The notes beneath the pieces were generated by a model that searched no databases, was not told the DNA's origin, and was given only the letters and a program-made list of their open reading frames with translations. A stretch of DNA of 64,000 nucleotides from Blastocrithidia nonstop (lineage: Eukaryota > Euglenozoa > Kinetoplastea > Trypanosomatida > Trypanosomatidae). The stretch spans positions 186,001-250,000 of the forward strand of contig JAQOTN010000042.1 of assembly GCA_028554745.1 (NCBI GenBank), given 5' to 3'. The position numbers and the translations under genes are program-made. This document shows positions 1 to 12,572 of this stretch, piece after piece (the first letter of the stretch is position 1; every line of letters starts with the position of its first letter).

Positions 1-319
1 GCAAAAGTGTAAGACTATAGGTGATTTTCTTATTATTTAATGAACAATTTTTTTAATATTTATTTCGCGAAAAAGTAGTTATATATTTATAAACTGGTTT
101 TCTCACATTGCACTCAAACTATTATGCTATATTTTTTTGCAGTGGTAGTTGTAATGTTATTTTTCTTACTAACTTGTCACAATCAAGATATTTACATCAA
201 CATCAAGTATTTGAAAATTTTTTTATTGTGTAATAATAGTTTTTTCCATCAAAATATTCTCATTTAGTTCAAAGTATTAATTTAAATAAATATATCTAAA
301 TTGTCAAAAAAAAAAAAAA
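1..319. other. Intergenic region upstream of the MRD1-like gene
   Basis: AT-rich sequence with no recognisable gene. It contains a T-rich tract ending in AG near 142 and an A-run of about 15 bases directly before the start codon at 320. The 3' part of an upstream plus-strand gene may lie to the left of the window. Confidence 0.5.
129..142 (+). promoter_or_regulatory. Putative spliced-leader trans-splice acceptor
   Basis: A run of seven T followed by GCAG fits the trypanosomatid polypyrimidine-plus-AG acceptor. It would give the downstream gene a 5' UTR of roughly 180 nt. Inferred from sequence pattern only. Confidence 0.45.
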
Positions 320-3300
320 ATGTCACGTGTGCGCATTCTCAACTTGCCATCTGACTGCACCGAAGACCGACTAAAAAAACACATCTTGACTTCTGTCCCA
401 CCGACTGCACCAGCACTATAAATTACTGATGTGTACCTAGTACGACAAAAGAACGTTAATAGTTACAATAAAAGCAACAACAATAACAACAATAAGAGCA
501 ATTTGACTAATGCAAAAGGCCGTATTCGCATGGCATTTGTAGGTTTTCAGACTGTAGCAGCCGCGCAGTACGTGGTGAAGTATTTTAATCGAACCTACTT
601 TGGCAGTACAAAGATGTGTGTCTAAAATGCAAAGAGTGTAAACGATGTTGGGGTGACCACAAATATGCGTAAAAAAATGGAGCAGACTGTTACAGGCAAC
701 AGATAACAGAATAATAATAATAATAATAATAACAATCACGATGATATCAATAAACGTAAACGATCTCGTAGTCCATCAGTCTAAAAAGCATAGGCAACAA
801 CTTCCTAAACAGAAACCAGTTTAGGAGGAGATGATGAGGTAAACAAACAATCTAATAAAGATGATAATAATAAGTTAAGTGAACGCAAAAAATAGTTTAT
901 TGCCTAACGCACCAAGGCAACCTAAGGACCAACATGAACCTCATAGGTATTACTTCCTGCCGATGTCATTCTTGCATCAAACACTTCCAAACCTTCTATT
1001 AATGGTCAAGACAATAATAAGAAGAAACTTAATAGAGATGTGACTATTATCAACAGTAAAAAAAACACTCTAACTAGTAATGCTGATGCAAGTATTTCAA
1101 GTAAAGAAGAAAATGAAGTAGATGATGAACAACGAGCATTGTAGAAGCAACAAGCACTTGGCCAAGTCAGTGATCTGGACTTTCTTGCCACTATTAGTGC
1201 AAACCGACCTACAACACAAGACGCAAATGTTAGTAATGATAATGATGGTAATGATGTTACTCATGAAAAAGATGAAGGAAGAGGAAATGAGTTTACAGAA
1301 AGTAAATAAACTACCTTGACTAACTTATAAGAGCACGATAGCAACACTAATTTGTAAACCTAGCAGTAATTGTAGAAATAACATCCAAAGCACAAACCAA
1401 AATCGAACAAATAAGCTGAAATAGCTCTTGCTTAGTAAACGCATCGAGTTCGACTTGCTGGCATCCCGTATATCGCCACCGTTGATCAAGTTAAACAGTT
1501 TGTCACGAATCTGGTAGGACCAGTGAAAGAGATACACATCCCACTTACACATGACACCAAGCAAAGCAAAGGTGCCGCATTTGTGCGATTTGTACATGCC
1601 AGTGATGCAATCAAGGCATTGACATTGTGTCATGGTGCTATTTTCATGGGTAGGCTGTTAAAAGTGCGTGCCGTGGCAGAAGATCCATATAGCATTAAAG
1701 CTGACTCTAACACTTTTAACAACGTAAATATAAATAGTAATAATACTACGAATGGAAAAGGTGTAGTGGTAGTAGGAGGAGGAAAGGGTAGTTCATAGTA
1801 CAAGAAGGAAAAGCATGAACGGCTTCTGTAAGATCAAGAAGAGCTTGCATTGCAAACCCAAGAATAAAATTACCATGAAAAGAATGAGAATAAGAAAGAA
1901 AATGTAAAGGAAAATGAAGATGTCGAGGGTAAAGCTAAAGAGAAGGCGAAAAGCAAGCCGTTATCGGTTAAATGAAACTCACTGTACATGAACACACACA
2001 CCGCAGTAAACGCCATCGCGTCTCAGTTAGGCGTTCAGGCAGAGAACATGGTAAATGTGCACGAACGTGGGGCTGCCGTGCGTGCGGCTATCGCAGAAGC
2101 CTACTTGACCAATGAGGTGCAAAGTGTCTTTGGAGATGACGGGGTAGATTTTGAGGTGTTGTAGTCGAGTCAGCATAACTTGCTAAAGCCGCGAAGCAAC
2201 ACTGCTATTTTGGTGAAAAATTTGCAACTTACCTCGCCGTAAGAGGCGGCCTAGCTAACTAAGTTATTTGTTCGATTTGGTCCGATTGAGTCCTCGGCAT
2301 TTCCGTCGTCGGGTGGGTTTGCGCTTTTCAAGTTTGTTCATTCACAAGATGCTAAAGTGTGCTTTCGGCGACTTTCATTCAAGTTATTCAAGAATGCACC
2401 GCTGTATTTGTAATGGGCACCTATTGGGGCAAGCAAAGACGCTGATGTAGACGAGAATGAGTAGAAAACAGAAAAAATTAACAATAATGATGATAATAAT
2501 AATAATAACAATGAAGAGACTACAAACCACAGTAGTAAGGCAACTTCTCAGAATGTACCTTTGACACTGTTTATTACTAATATTCCGTTTACCGCTACGT
2601 AGGACTCCTTTTACGATTTCCTACTCGATTCTTGCCCGAAGCTTGCCAAAGATCCATAGCACTATATTCAACGGATAGTGTATCAGCAAGATAAAGGACG
2701 AGTATTCTTGACATTATCGGACAAGATTACGTTTAACTATATCCTACACAAGTTACATAGCAAGTCATTTGAAAATAGAACGTTGAGCTGTGTGGCAAGC
2801 AACGAAACGGCTGCAGCGCTTGGCAAAGGACATGCTACATCCGCTAATTTATATGCAAGTGATACTACCACTTCTAATAGTGTTAACAAGAAAAGTGTAA
2901 ATACTACCAGAACTGAGAATTAAGATGGCAACGATGATGATGAATAAGAAGTAGGTATGATTGATATAAGTAGAAATCGTAATAGGAACAACAAGGAAGG
3001 AGATTATGAGGAAGATGACGAAGAAGATTTGACAAAGTCAAACATTATTGCACCTTCATCTTCGTCTTCACGAATCATAGGTCCGTCTCAATTAGCCAAC
3101 TCACATGACAAAGGCAAAAAAAACAAAATACCTGCAGGAAGTGACCCATGTAAGATTATTGTGAAAAACTTACCTTTTGAGGCAAATGAGAAGGATGTGC
3201 GTGAGTTGTTTGCCGCATTTAGTGAGATTCGCTCGGTTCGCCTGCCCCGTAAACGTCATGCCTTTTCAAGTCATCGAAGTAACAATCATCGTGGGTTTGC

Positions 3301-3415
3301 CTTTGTGGAGTTCTTGTCCGAGGCAGAGGCGGCTCGTGCGATGAGTGTGCTTAAGGCTACCCATTTGTATGGTCGACACTTGGTCCTACAATATGCTAAA
3401 TTAGATGAATTGTAA
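320..3415 (+). CDS. MRD1/RBM19-like multi-RRM rRNA-processing protein
   Basis: Read with TAA/TAG as Glu and TGA as Trp this is one frame of about 1,031 residues. It carries five RRM domains at roughly residues 2-105, 375-455, 628-705, 747-835 and 945-1027, joined by Asn/Lys/Glu-rich linkers. The third RRM ends in LYLEWAP, a hallmark of the RBM19/Mrd1 family, with its Glu written TAA at 2411-2413. The last RRM has KIIVKNLPF and THLYGRHLVLQ, again typical of RBM19. Family members bind pre-rRNA in the nucleolus and help build the small-subunit processome. The start is the first ATG after a T-tract/AG acceptor and begins directly with RRM1. The chosen stop, TAA at 3413-3415, is followed in frame by four more TAA within 27 bases. 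The standard code would leave only short fragments. Confidence 0.88.
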
Positions 3416-3671
3416 AGTAAATCATAATTACGATAATAATAACATTGATTTAAATAAATCATAACAGTAAACCAATAACTAAATAATAAATATATAATTG
3501 TTTTAATATAATAAATTATTTTTAGCAAACGAAAAATATATGTTATGATTGCTGTGCATCGAACTAAAATTACATTTTATATTGTCAGCTTATCTTTTGT
3601 TAAGTGTTAGCCTTTGTCTAGCTTTTTGTTTTTAGTCCAATTGTACTTTATCGTTTTAATTAACACAATTT

Positions 3672-3685
3672 TATTTTTTGATTAG
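3672..3685 (+). promoter_or_regulatory. Putative trans-splice acceptor for the HEAT-repeat gene
   Basis: A T-rich tract ends in GATTAG eight bases before the first in-frame ATG at 3694. The short distance helps choose that ATG. Pattern-based inference. Confidence 0.4.
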
Positions 3686-3693
3686 AGTATATA

Positions 3694-6600
3694 ATGTAAA
3701 ACAATATCGTAATGTTGTCTGTTTTGTAAGATTTAGCCTTTACTGCACTCCCACCAAATGACATTAGCAAATATAGCAATAATGATGATAATAATGATGA
3801 TGTTGATAAAAGTGATGGTGTTGTTTGTAAAAAACAAATTAGTCAAAACGACGAAAGTGTGTTGTAGTCCGCTAACAGACTTCATGCTCGTTGTCATGCC
3901 ATTTTACACCTACCCTATGTATCTTCACAAGTGAGTTTGTCATGAACTACGAAGTAGATTATTCCATATTTACTTCGGTGTATTGAAGAAGATGCGCCAC
4001 TCTTGTCCTTTGTAGTAGGAGTAGCCCTTATACAACTTACCACTACTACCACCCATCATATGTCCACAAATTGTAATATGGATAACAATGCACATGAAAT
4101 GTCTTCTTTGAATGGCTCATAAAAACAGTCATAATAAACAATACATGAAAATCTAGCTGAAGGTAATTCACAGGTATGCATGTCGTTCGAATAAAGTCTA
4201 CCAGTGATTGTAGCACTATGTGGCAGCCATGATGAACGCATTCGTCACTTTGCTGCTCAAGTTGTCATTCCACACATTTGCTTTGGTGTACCGTTGCATG
4301 TGTAGATTGATTTTACCATGTGAGAAGCACAATATTGTCCCTTTTTGTTATCTGTCGATGAACGGTTGCTAAACAGCACTTATAAAGGTGATAATCATAA
4401 TAATAATAATAAAAATAATAGATTTAATCACATTGCAACTTGCAGTATAGATAGTTTGTCACACTTGTAATCGATGCAAAAGTTCATTTGACAAAGATAA
4501 GCAATAAATAGCAATTGCATTAGTCAATAATATTAATAACATCAATAAAATGATTATTTAAAGTTTAGGTAAAATGTAGCAACTTTCGTTCAAAAATGCT
4601 GTGATGAATAAATGTAATTGAATAGGTAAAATGATAAGTATATTACCATCAATGGCTACTTCACATAAAGTGCAAAGAAAAAAATTGTGTAATTGTAAAA
4701 GCAATATGAGCAGCACAAACAGCAACACCTATTTTCGTAAAGAATTAATTGTAATGCTAATAAGAAAAATATGTATATCAATAACAAGAAAAACACATCA
4801 AACTATTCTATTGCACATAAAAGCACAATCACAGAAAAAGCATTTAGACAACTTTATGGGTTGTCTCCTTTATTGCTTTCTGACACGTCAGACATGTCTA
4901 CCGCTATCTTGTGTTCTCGATGACTATTGCATAGCATTCGCTTGTGAATGGCCAACACTGCACATTGCATGTCTATGCTGTAGACAAAACACAAGGCTAA
5001 TACTGATAAAGGGAAAAACAATAAGTAAAATGACAAATCCACTGTAGGCAAATAATAAGAAAAGGTGATCAAGAAAGAAGGTAATGAAAACATAAACAAT
5101 TAGACATGTGTTATACAGACCGACAGTGATAGCAAGAGTAAAAATAATAAATGTAAACAATCAGATAATCGCATCACAACACCCATGTGTTTATCAATGA
5201 ATGACTACTTGTAAAAGAACAACATTCGTGAAGCCTTACGAGTTCGCTGAAAATGTGCAATAAAATTATTGTAGCTGCTTCTGACGTCGTATTATATAAA
5301 TACAAGGTAAGTTGGTGTATAATTTTTAGCATTGATCGTAAAAGCAATATCACATGCTCAAGTACACTGAAGAAGTTATTAATATAAAGATGATAAATAA
5401 GTAGAAAGCAGTGTAAATGCAATCAATCATTCAAAAAATTAGTTGTTATTACCGTTTGCATTTGCATTGTCATTTACCCAAGTCAAATAAGGCAAATGCA
5501 ATTCGTCAAGTCAGCTGGCTAATATCATGCAAAGTATCATGTACAAGCACGTAGCGGTGATGTGTGCATTAGCTAATGTTTCGTCATATCGCTTGTAAAA
5601 TATTTGGCATGATTATACGCATCAAATTATTCAACATGACAAGATTTCCATCAAAATGCATTCATCAATGCAAACTGCATGAATGCAAGCTAAAAGTGTC
5701 TTATTTACACTTCTCATACAACACAATTACTTTAGCTTGGCACAAAACTACTGTAATAAAAAAAATGAAATTAACAATGCAAAGCTCAATGTGCAAAGTA
5801 GCCATTGACTGAGCTATGGAACTGGTCTGACGTAAATAGGTTAGCATTCTACACTCACATGTGATGTGTGTGAGTTTGCCCTGCGGCAATCACGTCAAGC
5901 TCAATTTGTTAGTGCTGACACGTGTACATCATCTAACATCATAATTACAATGCTGCCCTACCTGCCTTACTTTGTAGACTGAAATTACAATAATCATAAT
6001 AAAAGTACGTAACATAAGTTGACATGCGGATTGTCTGTACAGAATGTAGTCATGCTCTTGACCTCTTTGTTTATTCCGGCAAATGATATTAACGAGTATA
6101 AAAATTATATTTGTCAAAATAATGGTTATACTAAAGGAAATCATAATAATATCGAGAGTAAATACATGTAATCTGCATATGAGTAGTAATTAGAGTAAAG
6201 TTAAAACAATGAATGAGTGTGTGAGTTAAACTTATCTCATCACGAGCTAATGAAACAACTTTTGTTTGCTGCAAGTCGACTGTGCACATAAACCGCTTTT
6301 GCTATTCATCACAAATGAATTTATGCACTTATTAATATTTATATTAAGTATTAGAAGAATAACAAGAACAATAGTAAAGGTAGCATTGACAGAAATAGTC
6401 TTGATAATGATGATGATGATGATGAATAGATGTGTGAGTATGTTGAATTTTTACTACATATCATGTTTACGTTTATTCAACGAGTTTGCACCGTGTTAGC
6501 GCTTTCACCGTCGTGGAAAGTGCGATGATAACTTTTCCATCAATTACCCTTTGTGTACAAATCGTTATTGCACCTACTGCTCACTCCAGCACAATTATGT

Positions 6601-8721
6601 ATGTCAAACAGTTATGTTTATTTGTGTAGCAAAGGCAACAAATAAACAATGTAAGCTCATCATTTTACGACACTGAAGATGATCAAGCTATCTCAGCGGT
6701 ATGTGTAGTAGTTTCTTACATTTCAGCAGCAGTTACGGCAAATGGTGTAAGATCAATCTCACAGTTATGTCAGTGAGGATGAAAACTGTACACAAAACTC
6801 GGTTATGTGTTTGTGTGCATTGAACGACAACGAAAGTGAAGTACGATGTGTGGCATTGTAATCAGCATGCCACATTGCATAACTGTGTACACACGCCACG
6901 TTATCTTTATCATCGTGTATGAATAAATTTACTGCAATCCAGCCAAAAAATCTTAATGAAAGTGATAATAAAAGTAATCAATGTAAATAATAAATTACAG
7001 ATACGTCACTGCTACATTTGTTACTGCTGCAACTCATTACTACACTGTGCAAAGTAACACGAACTGCCACGTTTCTCTCAATAGGCGCGTATTACGATAA
7101 AAGCAATAATAATAATAATATTATAAAGAAAAGCAAATTTATGGATTAGTACAAGATAGGTTGTAGCAGTGTTTCCTCCTTGGCTCACTTGACGCAACTA
7201 GTGTACACACTCAAATCCATTCCTCTTTTTCATAAATACAACGTAGACAAAGAGTGAAACTGACTGAAGGAGAGTTTGATAACTGCGTTTGCACCTTTGC
7301 TAACAACATAACATGTGAGTTGTACAAGTAAAGATGTTCAACTTTCAACCTATTAGTCTAATGACAAAAATAATGTTAATGATAATGAAAATGTGATATA
7401 AGTAACATTGATACAAAAATACACTGACCTTCTGCTACTCATGTGTGTTGATAAATTTTAGACCACAGCACAAGTAAAACTAAAATAACATTTGTAATAG
7501 AAGGAATATCAAATTAAAACAACTAATAACAATGATAATGATGAACATACAAATGTGAATAAAGTAGATGGAGCGAATGATGTGATAAATATACACTTGC
7601 AAAAGTTAATTAAGTACTTGTAGCATCTCTCGCAGCATAAACTGTGGCGTGTTCGTTAGCAGTACGTCTGACTGTTATCGGACATGTGTTATAAATTTAT
7701 GAGTAGTCATTGTGCGTTACAAAATTTTCATCACAAGCATAATGTTTAATACGAATACAAAAGTTAAAATGACAAATATAAATTACGTTAGCAGAAATCG
7801 CTATAATAACTGAAATAAGGAAACGCTGAAAAAAGTAATTGTTATGCAAATGACAGAAATGCATGTGATGCATAATGTTACATGTGACTGTACAATTTTG
7901 CGTTGAAGTATTTTATTCCACTACTTGTAAATGTAATGTTTGACAAGACACACGTTATTCGTATTACTGCGCTAAATGCGACACGACAGTTGTGTGCAGC
8001 GTTGTAGCAACTGTGCACAAATAACAACTTCAATACAAATTAATTATTTAGGCATAAACAATCAAAGACTTGTAAATTATGTAACACAAAATAAGGTAGA
8101 GAAGAGTAAGTGCGAAATGATTTCAAGTCTCTTGATACAATCAAAAAATTACAGTATCAAAGTGAAATTGATTATAATATACATAAATATGGAAATACAT
8201 TGATACATAATAAGTATCACTACGATGATGAAGAAAAGATGAAAACGAAAACGCACAATATCAAACACAGAACATTTGCCTAACGTGTCATTTGGCCAGC
8301 ACTGAAACACAATTTAGCAGCGTGAAGCAGCTTCTCACATCGAGTGGCATTGCTACAAATTGTACTTATGCTGTAACTAAACAAAAAACATGTACTCATG
8401 CCATTATTGCAAAAATTGTCTATTGACAAAGTGGTGAATGTGCGAATGGCAGTTGCCAAAACCATCTACACATTACTACAACGCACACATGACAATAATG
8501 CAGATGAAACTTCAAACAACTTTGATAAAAGCAATAACAACAACACTATTTATAATGGTAGAAGTATTATTAATAATAATAGTAATTGTAATAGTAGTAA
8601 AGTTGTATTGAGTAAAAGTGATAGAAATGGACCTATTTTACGCATTTTACGAAGTTTACTTACAGACAGTTCGAGTGATGTTCGAGATGAAGCAACGCGT
8701 GCTATTGCGATTTGTTATTAA
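3694..8721 (+). CDS. Giant HEAT-repeat protein, PP2A scaffold A / PP4R1-like
   Basis: One frame of about 1,675 residues under the altered code; the second codon is already TAA (Glu). Leucine-rich helical pairs recur through the whole length, separated by Asn/Lys-rich inserts. Segments near the C-terminus resemble HEAT units of the PP2A regulatory A subunit and PP4R1: a WRVRE helix start, then KVVNVRMAVAKTI and SSSDVRDEATRAI. These proteins act as scaffolds that hold the phosphatase catalytic subunit. The protein is much longer than a PP2A A subunit (about 590 residues), largely because of low-complexity inserts, and might instead be another HEAT scaffold. An alternative start in the same frame is the ATG at 3712. 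The N-terminal half is hard to align by eye, so the family call rests mainly on the last 300 residues. Confidence 0.68.
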
Positions 8722-9036
8722 ACAAACAGAGTGTATTGTTTTATCTTAATTACACAAAAATGTGATATACTCAATAAAAAAATTTACAGCAATAATTTAA
8801 AATATTTATTTTGCTCAGAAATAAAATGTGTAATTATTGTAAAAACTAAGGTAGTTTTAGTTGTATTTTCTTTTGAGTATTTTATCAATTTTGGCTTGTT
8901 TAATATTCTTACATAGACTGAATTATTTATTTATTTTTGCATCAATCAATAATTTAATAACTACTTATTCTAAAAATAAGTCCAATTTTTATTTCGAAGA
9001 AAATAATACACATTAAGAAATAAAAAATTAAGTACG
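8722..9036. other. Intergenic region
   Basis: Very AT-rich. No gene or RNA is recognised. It ends with a TTAAG just before the ATG at 9037, which could serve as a splice acceptor. Confidence 0.4.
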
Positions 9037-10566
9037 ATGTACCGTTTACGCTGTGCTCTCACACCTCAGAACACACTACGCATTACGCGTGAAATCGGTA
9101 GCAAATGTGGCATGTCTACACATCAAGCCAAACGTTTTTACAATTGTAGTGCCCATGTTAGTAGTGCATTTATTATAAAAAGTGCTTGTACTTTGCCGCA
9201 TAAGCAATATAGTAATAATAAATCTCACCATTACTCCTTTAGCCCTGTTGGGTACAGCCTTTCCTTTGGCCCAAACATAGTACAAGAGGCCATGCGACAT
9301 TATAGCACAAATAACTCAAGTAGTGCGATCAATCAAATTGGTGATAAGAATACTAGTACGTGCAATGATACACAAAGTGCATTGTGCAAACATGAGTAGC
9401 TTGACAAATTACTAACAGAGTGCCTACAGACGCTTTGTACTGAAGCTAGCAGCAAGACATGTATTACAAAAGACAATCTGCAAAATATTAAGAGTGATTC
9501 GCATTCTTTTCTGCCTTGTCAAGAATAGTTGCATTGCAATAAGCAAAAACAACAAGAAAAAAAGTTAAATAATATGTAAATATAATCGAATAAAGGTGAA
9601 TAGCAACACACTTCTGAGAATGGTAATGTTAGAAACAGCAACAAATTGTTTGATCGAGTTTTCTACTTTTACCCTCACAAGACTACATTGCTGTAGCGTA
9701 ACAAGCAACTCTATGCACAAATTATTTCTCCTTTGCAATCTGCGCTATGCATGCCTCAACGCGCTATTCGTGTTCGTGATAAGGATGACAAATAGCAGTA
9801 ATAAAAAAATGAGTAGAAATAGCAGAAGAAGCAGTAGCAGTAGTAGTAATCATAGAAGAAGCAAGAAGACGGTAAAGCGGAATAAGACGCTAAAGACGAA
9901 AATGCCAAGTCTAAGCAAACAGGCAAAAAGGGCAAACCTCGCAAATCATTTGCCGATAACATTCGTGGACTGAAAAGCGATTATGCCAAATTTCCAGATA
10001 TCTACAATGGTGCTAATGCTATTCTATTTATCATCTTCACCGTGTTTTGTTTGTGTAGTACTGGGACGAACACGTAGTAGGAATGGTGACTGCAGCACTG
10101 GGGACTGGATAACTTGTTTCGTCCGTACAACTGGCTGCTACACTCCTTCTTAACAAACAATTTCCTCTCCATGACGTATGCGATGATGGTGCTCCATGCG
10201 ATGTGTAATCAAATGCTGCCCACGTTAGGTTCACATAATTTAATCCTGTACACCTGTGCGACGGCTGTGATTTCGGGTGCGATTATCTGGGCCTACAATC
10301 GTTTCCGCTACGGTGATGGCGAGTCGATTGAGAAGCAGTTTGGGCCATGGGACGTGGTCTCTGCGATGTTTGTGATGCAGTACATGTACTTTGGCATTGG
10401 CCCAATTCGTACGTTGAACAGCTTTAACAGCTGACTTCGGTACGCGTGCTGGGTCGGTCAGTTTTGTATCATGTACTTTGACTGGCAGCCGACCTTTGTT
10501 GGGGCGTTGGTTGGCTTTGCACTGTGCAAGGGTGTACCGAGGTTTCAGTATAAGCCAATTGTTTAA
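9037..10566 (+). CDS. Rhomboid-fold multi-pass membrane protein, probably inactive (TimRhom-like)
   Basis: About 509 residues. The N-terminus is rich in Arg, Ser and Thr and poor in acidic residues, like a mitochondrial presequence. Residues about 110-320 are a low-complexity, Glu/Lys-rich linker in which many Glu are TAG or TAA. From about residue 327 there are several hydrophobic helices arranged as in rhomboid proteases: a loop with RPYNWLLHSFL, a helix, a GSHNLILYT turn, and a helix starting GPWDVVSA at residue 436. Active rhomboids have a GxSG serine motif at that last position; here the serine is absent, so the protein looks catalytically dead. Trypanosomatids use inactive rhomboids (TimRhom I and II) in their single inner-membrane protein translocase, and that is the best guess. 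The assignment rests on fold pattern, not on a close match. Confidence 0.62.
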
Positions 10567-11168
10567 AGAAAATAATTAAAAAAGATTAAAAAATATAATA
10601 TTGATATTATTTATAGATTATAGCAAAAACAGAAACCATATACCTTATGTATTATTTAAAAAAATTTTCCTTTATTTATATAATAAGCATATTAAAATAA
10701 AATACCGACTTCACAAAAGTGAATAAACAAGTAATTATATTTTGAAAGGTGTGAATGGCATTGATTATTATTTCTTTTCTTTTTTAATACAATCGGGATA
10801 AATACTTACAAAGATTTGTAAACCAATCTTGTATTAAAATAATATTTGTCAATGCTATAAATGTAACGAGTATAATTAGCAAGAAAAAGCTTATAATAAC
10901 TGAATTAGTATTGTAGCTCAGAAAAGCAAAAAATAAAACTAAAAGTTATCAAACTATTCGAAATATTGCAATGATAAAACAATCTTAGTTGTCGTATGTA
11001 AGGCAGAGTAAAGCAGTAATCCTTCTATTTATTTTTTAACTATTTTTTTTTTACAAAATTATTGTAGACATAATTTATTTAATTTTTTTTTTGCACACAC
11101 GGCTAGTTTTTCGTTTTATACACATAAAAATTAACACTCATTAGTATTGTATAATAATTATATTATTA
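10567..11168. other. Intergenic region
   Basis: About 600 bases, very AT-rich, with T-runs near 11040-11090 that could be polypyrimidine tracts for the next gene. An in-frame TAA follows the preceding stop within 12 bases. No gene seen. Confidence 0.4.
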
Positions 11169-12332
11169 ATGAAGCGATCACGAAGATCACCTCCTACATA
11201 AAGTCATGCGGCACAATCATTAATGTCATCATCATCTCATACATAGCCGTAACATAAATTTATTGAGAAAAGTAATAACATTAGACATGAGAATAAAGAC
11301 AAAAATAATTATAACAATGATAATGAAGAAGATTGCTTTATTATTCATGTAAATAACATTGCTATATGCATTCCACACAACTAACCATACATTAACTGTA
11401 AAATGTTGTTTGGTGTATTTAACGCCATTACACACTACTCACCAATTTTATTACTCGATTGCACCTGTTATAATCCATAAACTGTGTATGCTCAGCGTAC
11501 ACACTTGTAGTAGCACCTGCAAGCATTACTACAATAACGCAAAAATGCTATACGACGCGAAGATGCACTTCGACACAAGAGGCGACGAGCATAGCTTCGA
11601 AAAAATGCAAAACAATAGACAAACAAATCAAACCAATAAAAGTAAAAATAAGAAGAATAACAGCAACGTGAAGAGTAGCAACACAGAAATAATGAATAAG
11701 TATAGTCGCAGTAACGCTCACTGAGTTTATCTGATGTAATGATTACCTCTACAAATAGTACTGTAAATTAAAATAATAGCTGTTGTAGTGCTAAAAATGA
11801 TTAGCTGAAGAAACGATTATCAGTCAAGTAGTACACACGATAAATACGTGAAATACGCAAAGCGATTAGCAAATTAGATTACTAAAATTGCAACATGTTA
11901 AAGAATTCAAGTGTTTGTAGAATCAATCACATTAGTAATAGAGGTAAAGGTAATATTGGTCATTTATAACGTTGAAAATTATATGCACTACCTCCTTTAC
12001 CTGTTTTGCTCCTGCCATCTGCTCGTACAGGTCTCACCCGTGTCTGTGCCAATCATGTCTACAAAACCGTCACTTTTATCGGTGAGAAGCTGTGTGGTGT
12101 AGATGGTTGATGTCAAGTAAACACTCCATTGCAATTACATAAATAATCACCATCACAAATGCAGTATGTAGATGAGGTACAAAAGCTAAAGATACAAAAA
12201 TAGAAGTAGCTTGATTGAGCAGCACGTTAGTATGCCTCAATGCAACGCTTTTTGGCTAAACACCCTGATAAGACAGTAACCGATTACTTTGCACTCTCAC
12301 CAAGTCAATTGGCAGCCCTTCACTAGTGCTAA
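11169..12332 (+). CDS. Conserved-looking hypothetical protein with charged coiled coil
   Basis: About 387 residues under the altered code; not recognised. The N-terminus is Ser/Arg/His-rich. Around residues 120-185 there is a highly charged Lys/Arg/Glu stretch, likely coiled coil, in which most Glu are TAA or TAG. After an Asn/Ser-rich linker, the C-terminal third is ordered-looking: a Pro/Leu segment (LPPLPVLLLPSARTGL), a YKTVTFIGEKLCG strand-like segment, then a helix and the final FLAKHPDKTVTDYFALSP. The frame ends in two adjacent TAA codons (12330-12335). Absence of reading-frame breaks over 388 codons and the change in composition at the C-terminus support a real gene, but no function is proposed. 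Confidence 0.6.
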
Positions 12333-12548
12333 TAACACGTTTAGGACAAATAATATAATATTAATTACATAATTTGTGGAACAAAAAAACTACGTTGAGA
12401 TGAAAATATTTATGTATTATGTACTATAAAAGATTTTATTTTAATGTAGGAATAATAGTTTGAGAAATTTTTATATATAAATATAGCTTTCTTCTTTTCC
12501 TTTATTTGAAATTTTTAAGTATTCAGCATTATATTATATTGCTTTGTA

Positions 12549-12566
12549 TTTATTTTTTTTACAAAG
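12549..12566 (+). promoter_or_regulatory. Putative trans-splice acceptor for the CCCH zinc-finger gene
   Basis: A T-rich run followed by ACAAAG sits six bases before the ATG at 12573. Pattern-based inference. Confidence 0.4.
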
Positions 12567-12572
12567 GTGAAT

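Noticed and set aside
320-8721. A field of many short genes or decaying pseudogenes
   Set aside because: This appearance comes only from standard-code translation. With TAA/TAG as Glu and TGA as Trp, conserved motifs join in one frame without indels.
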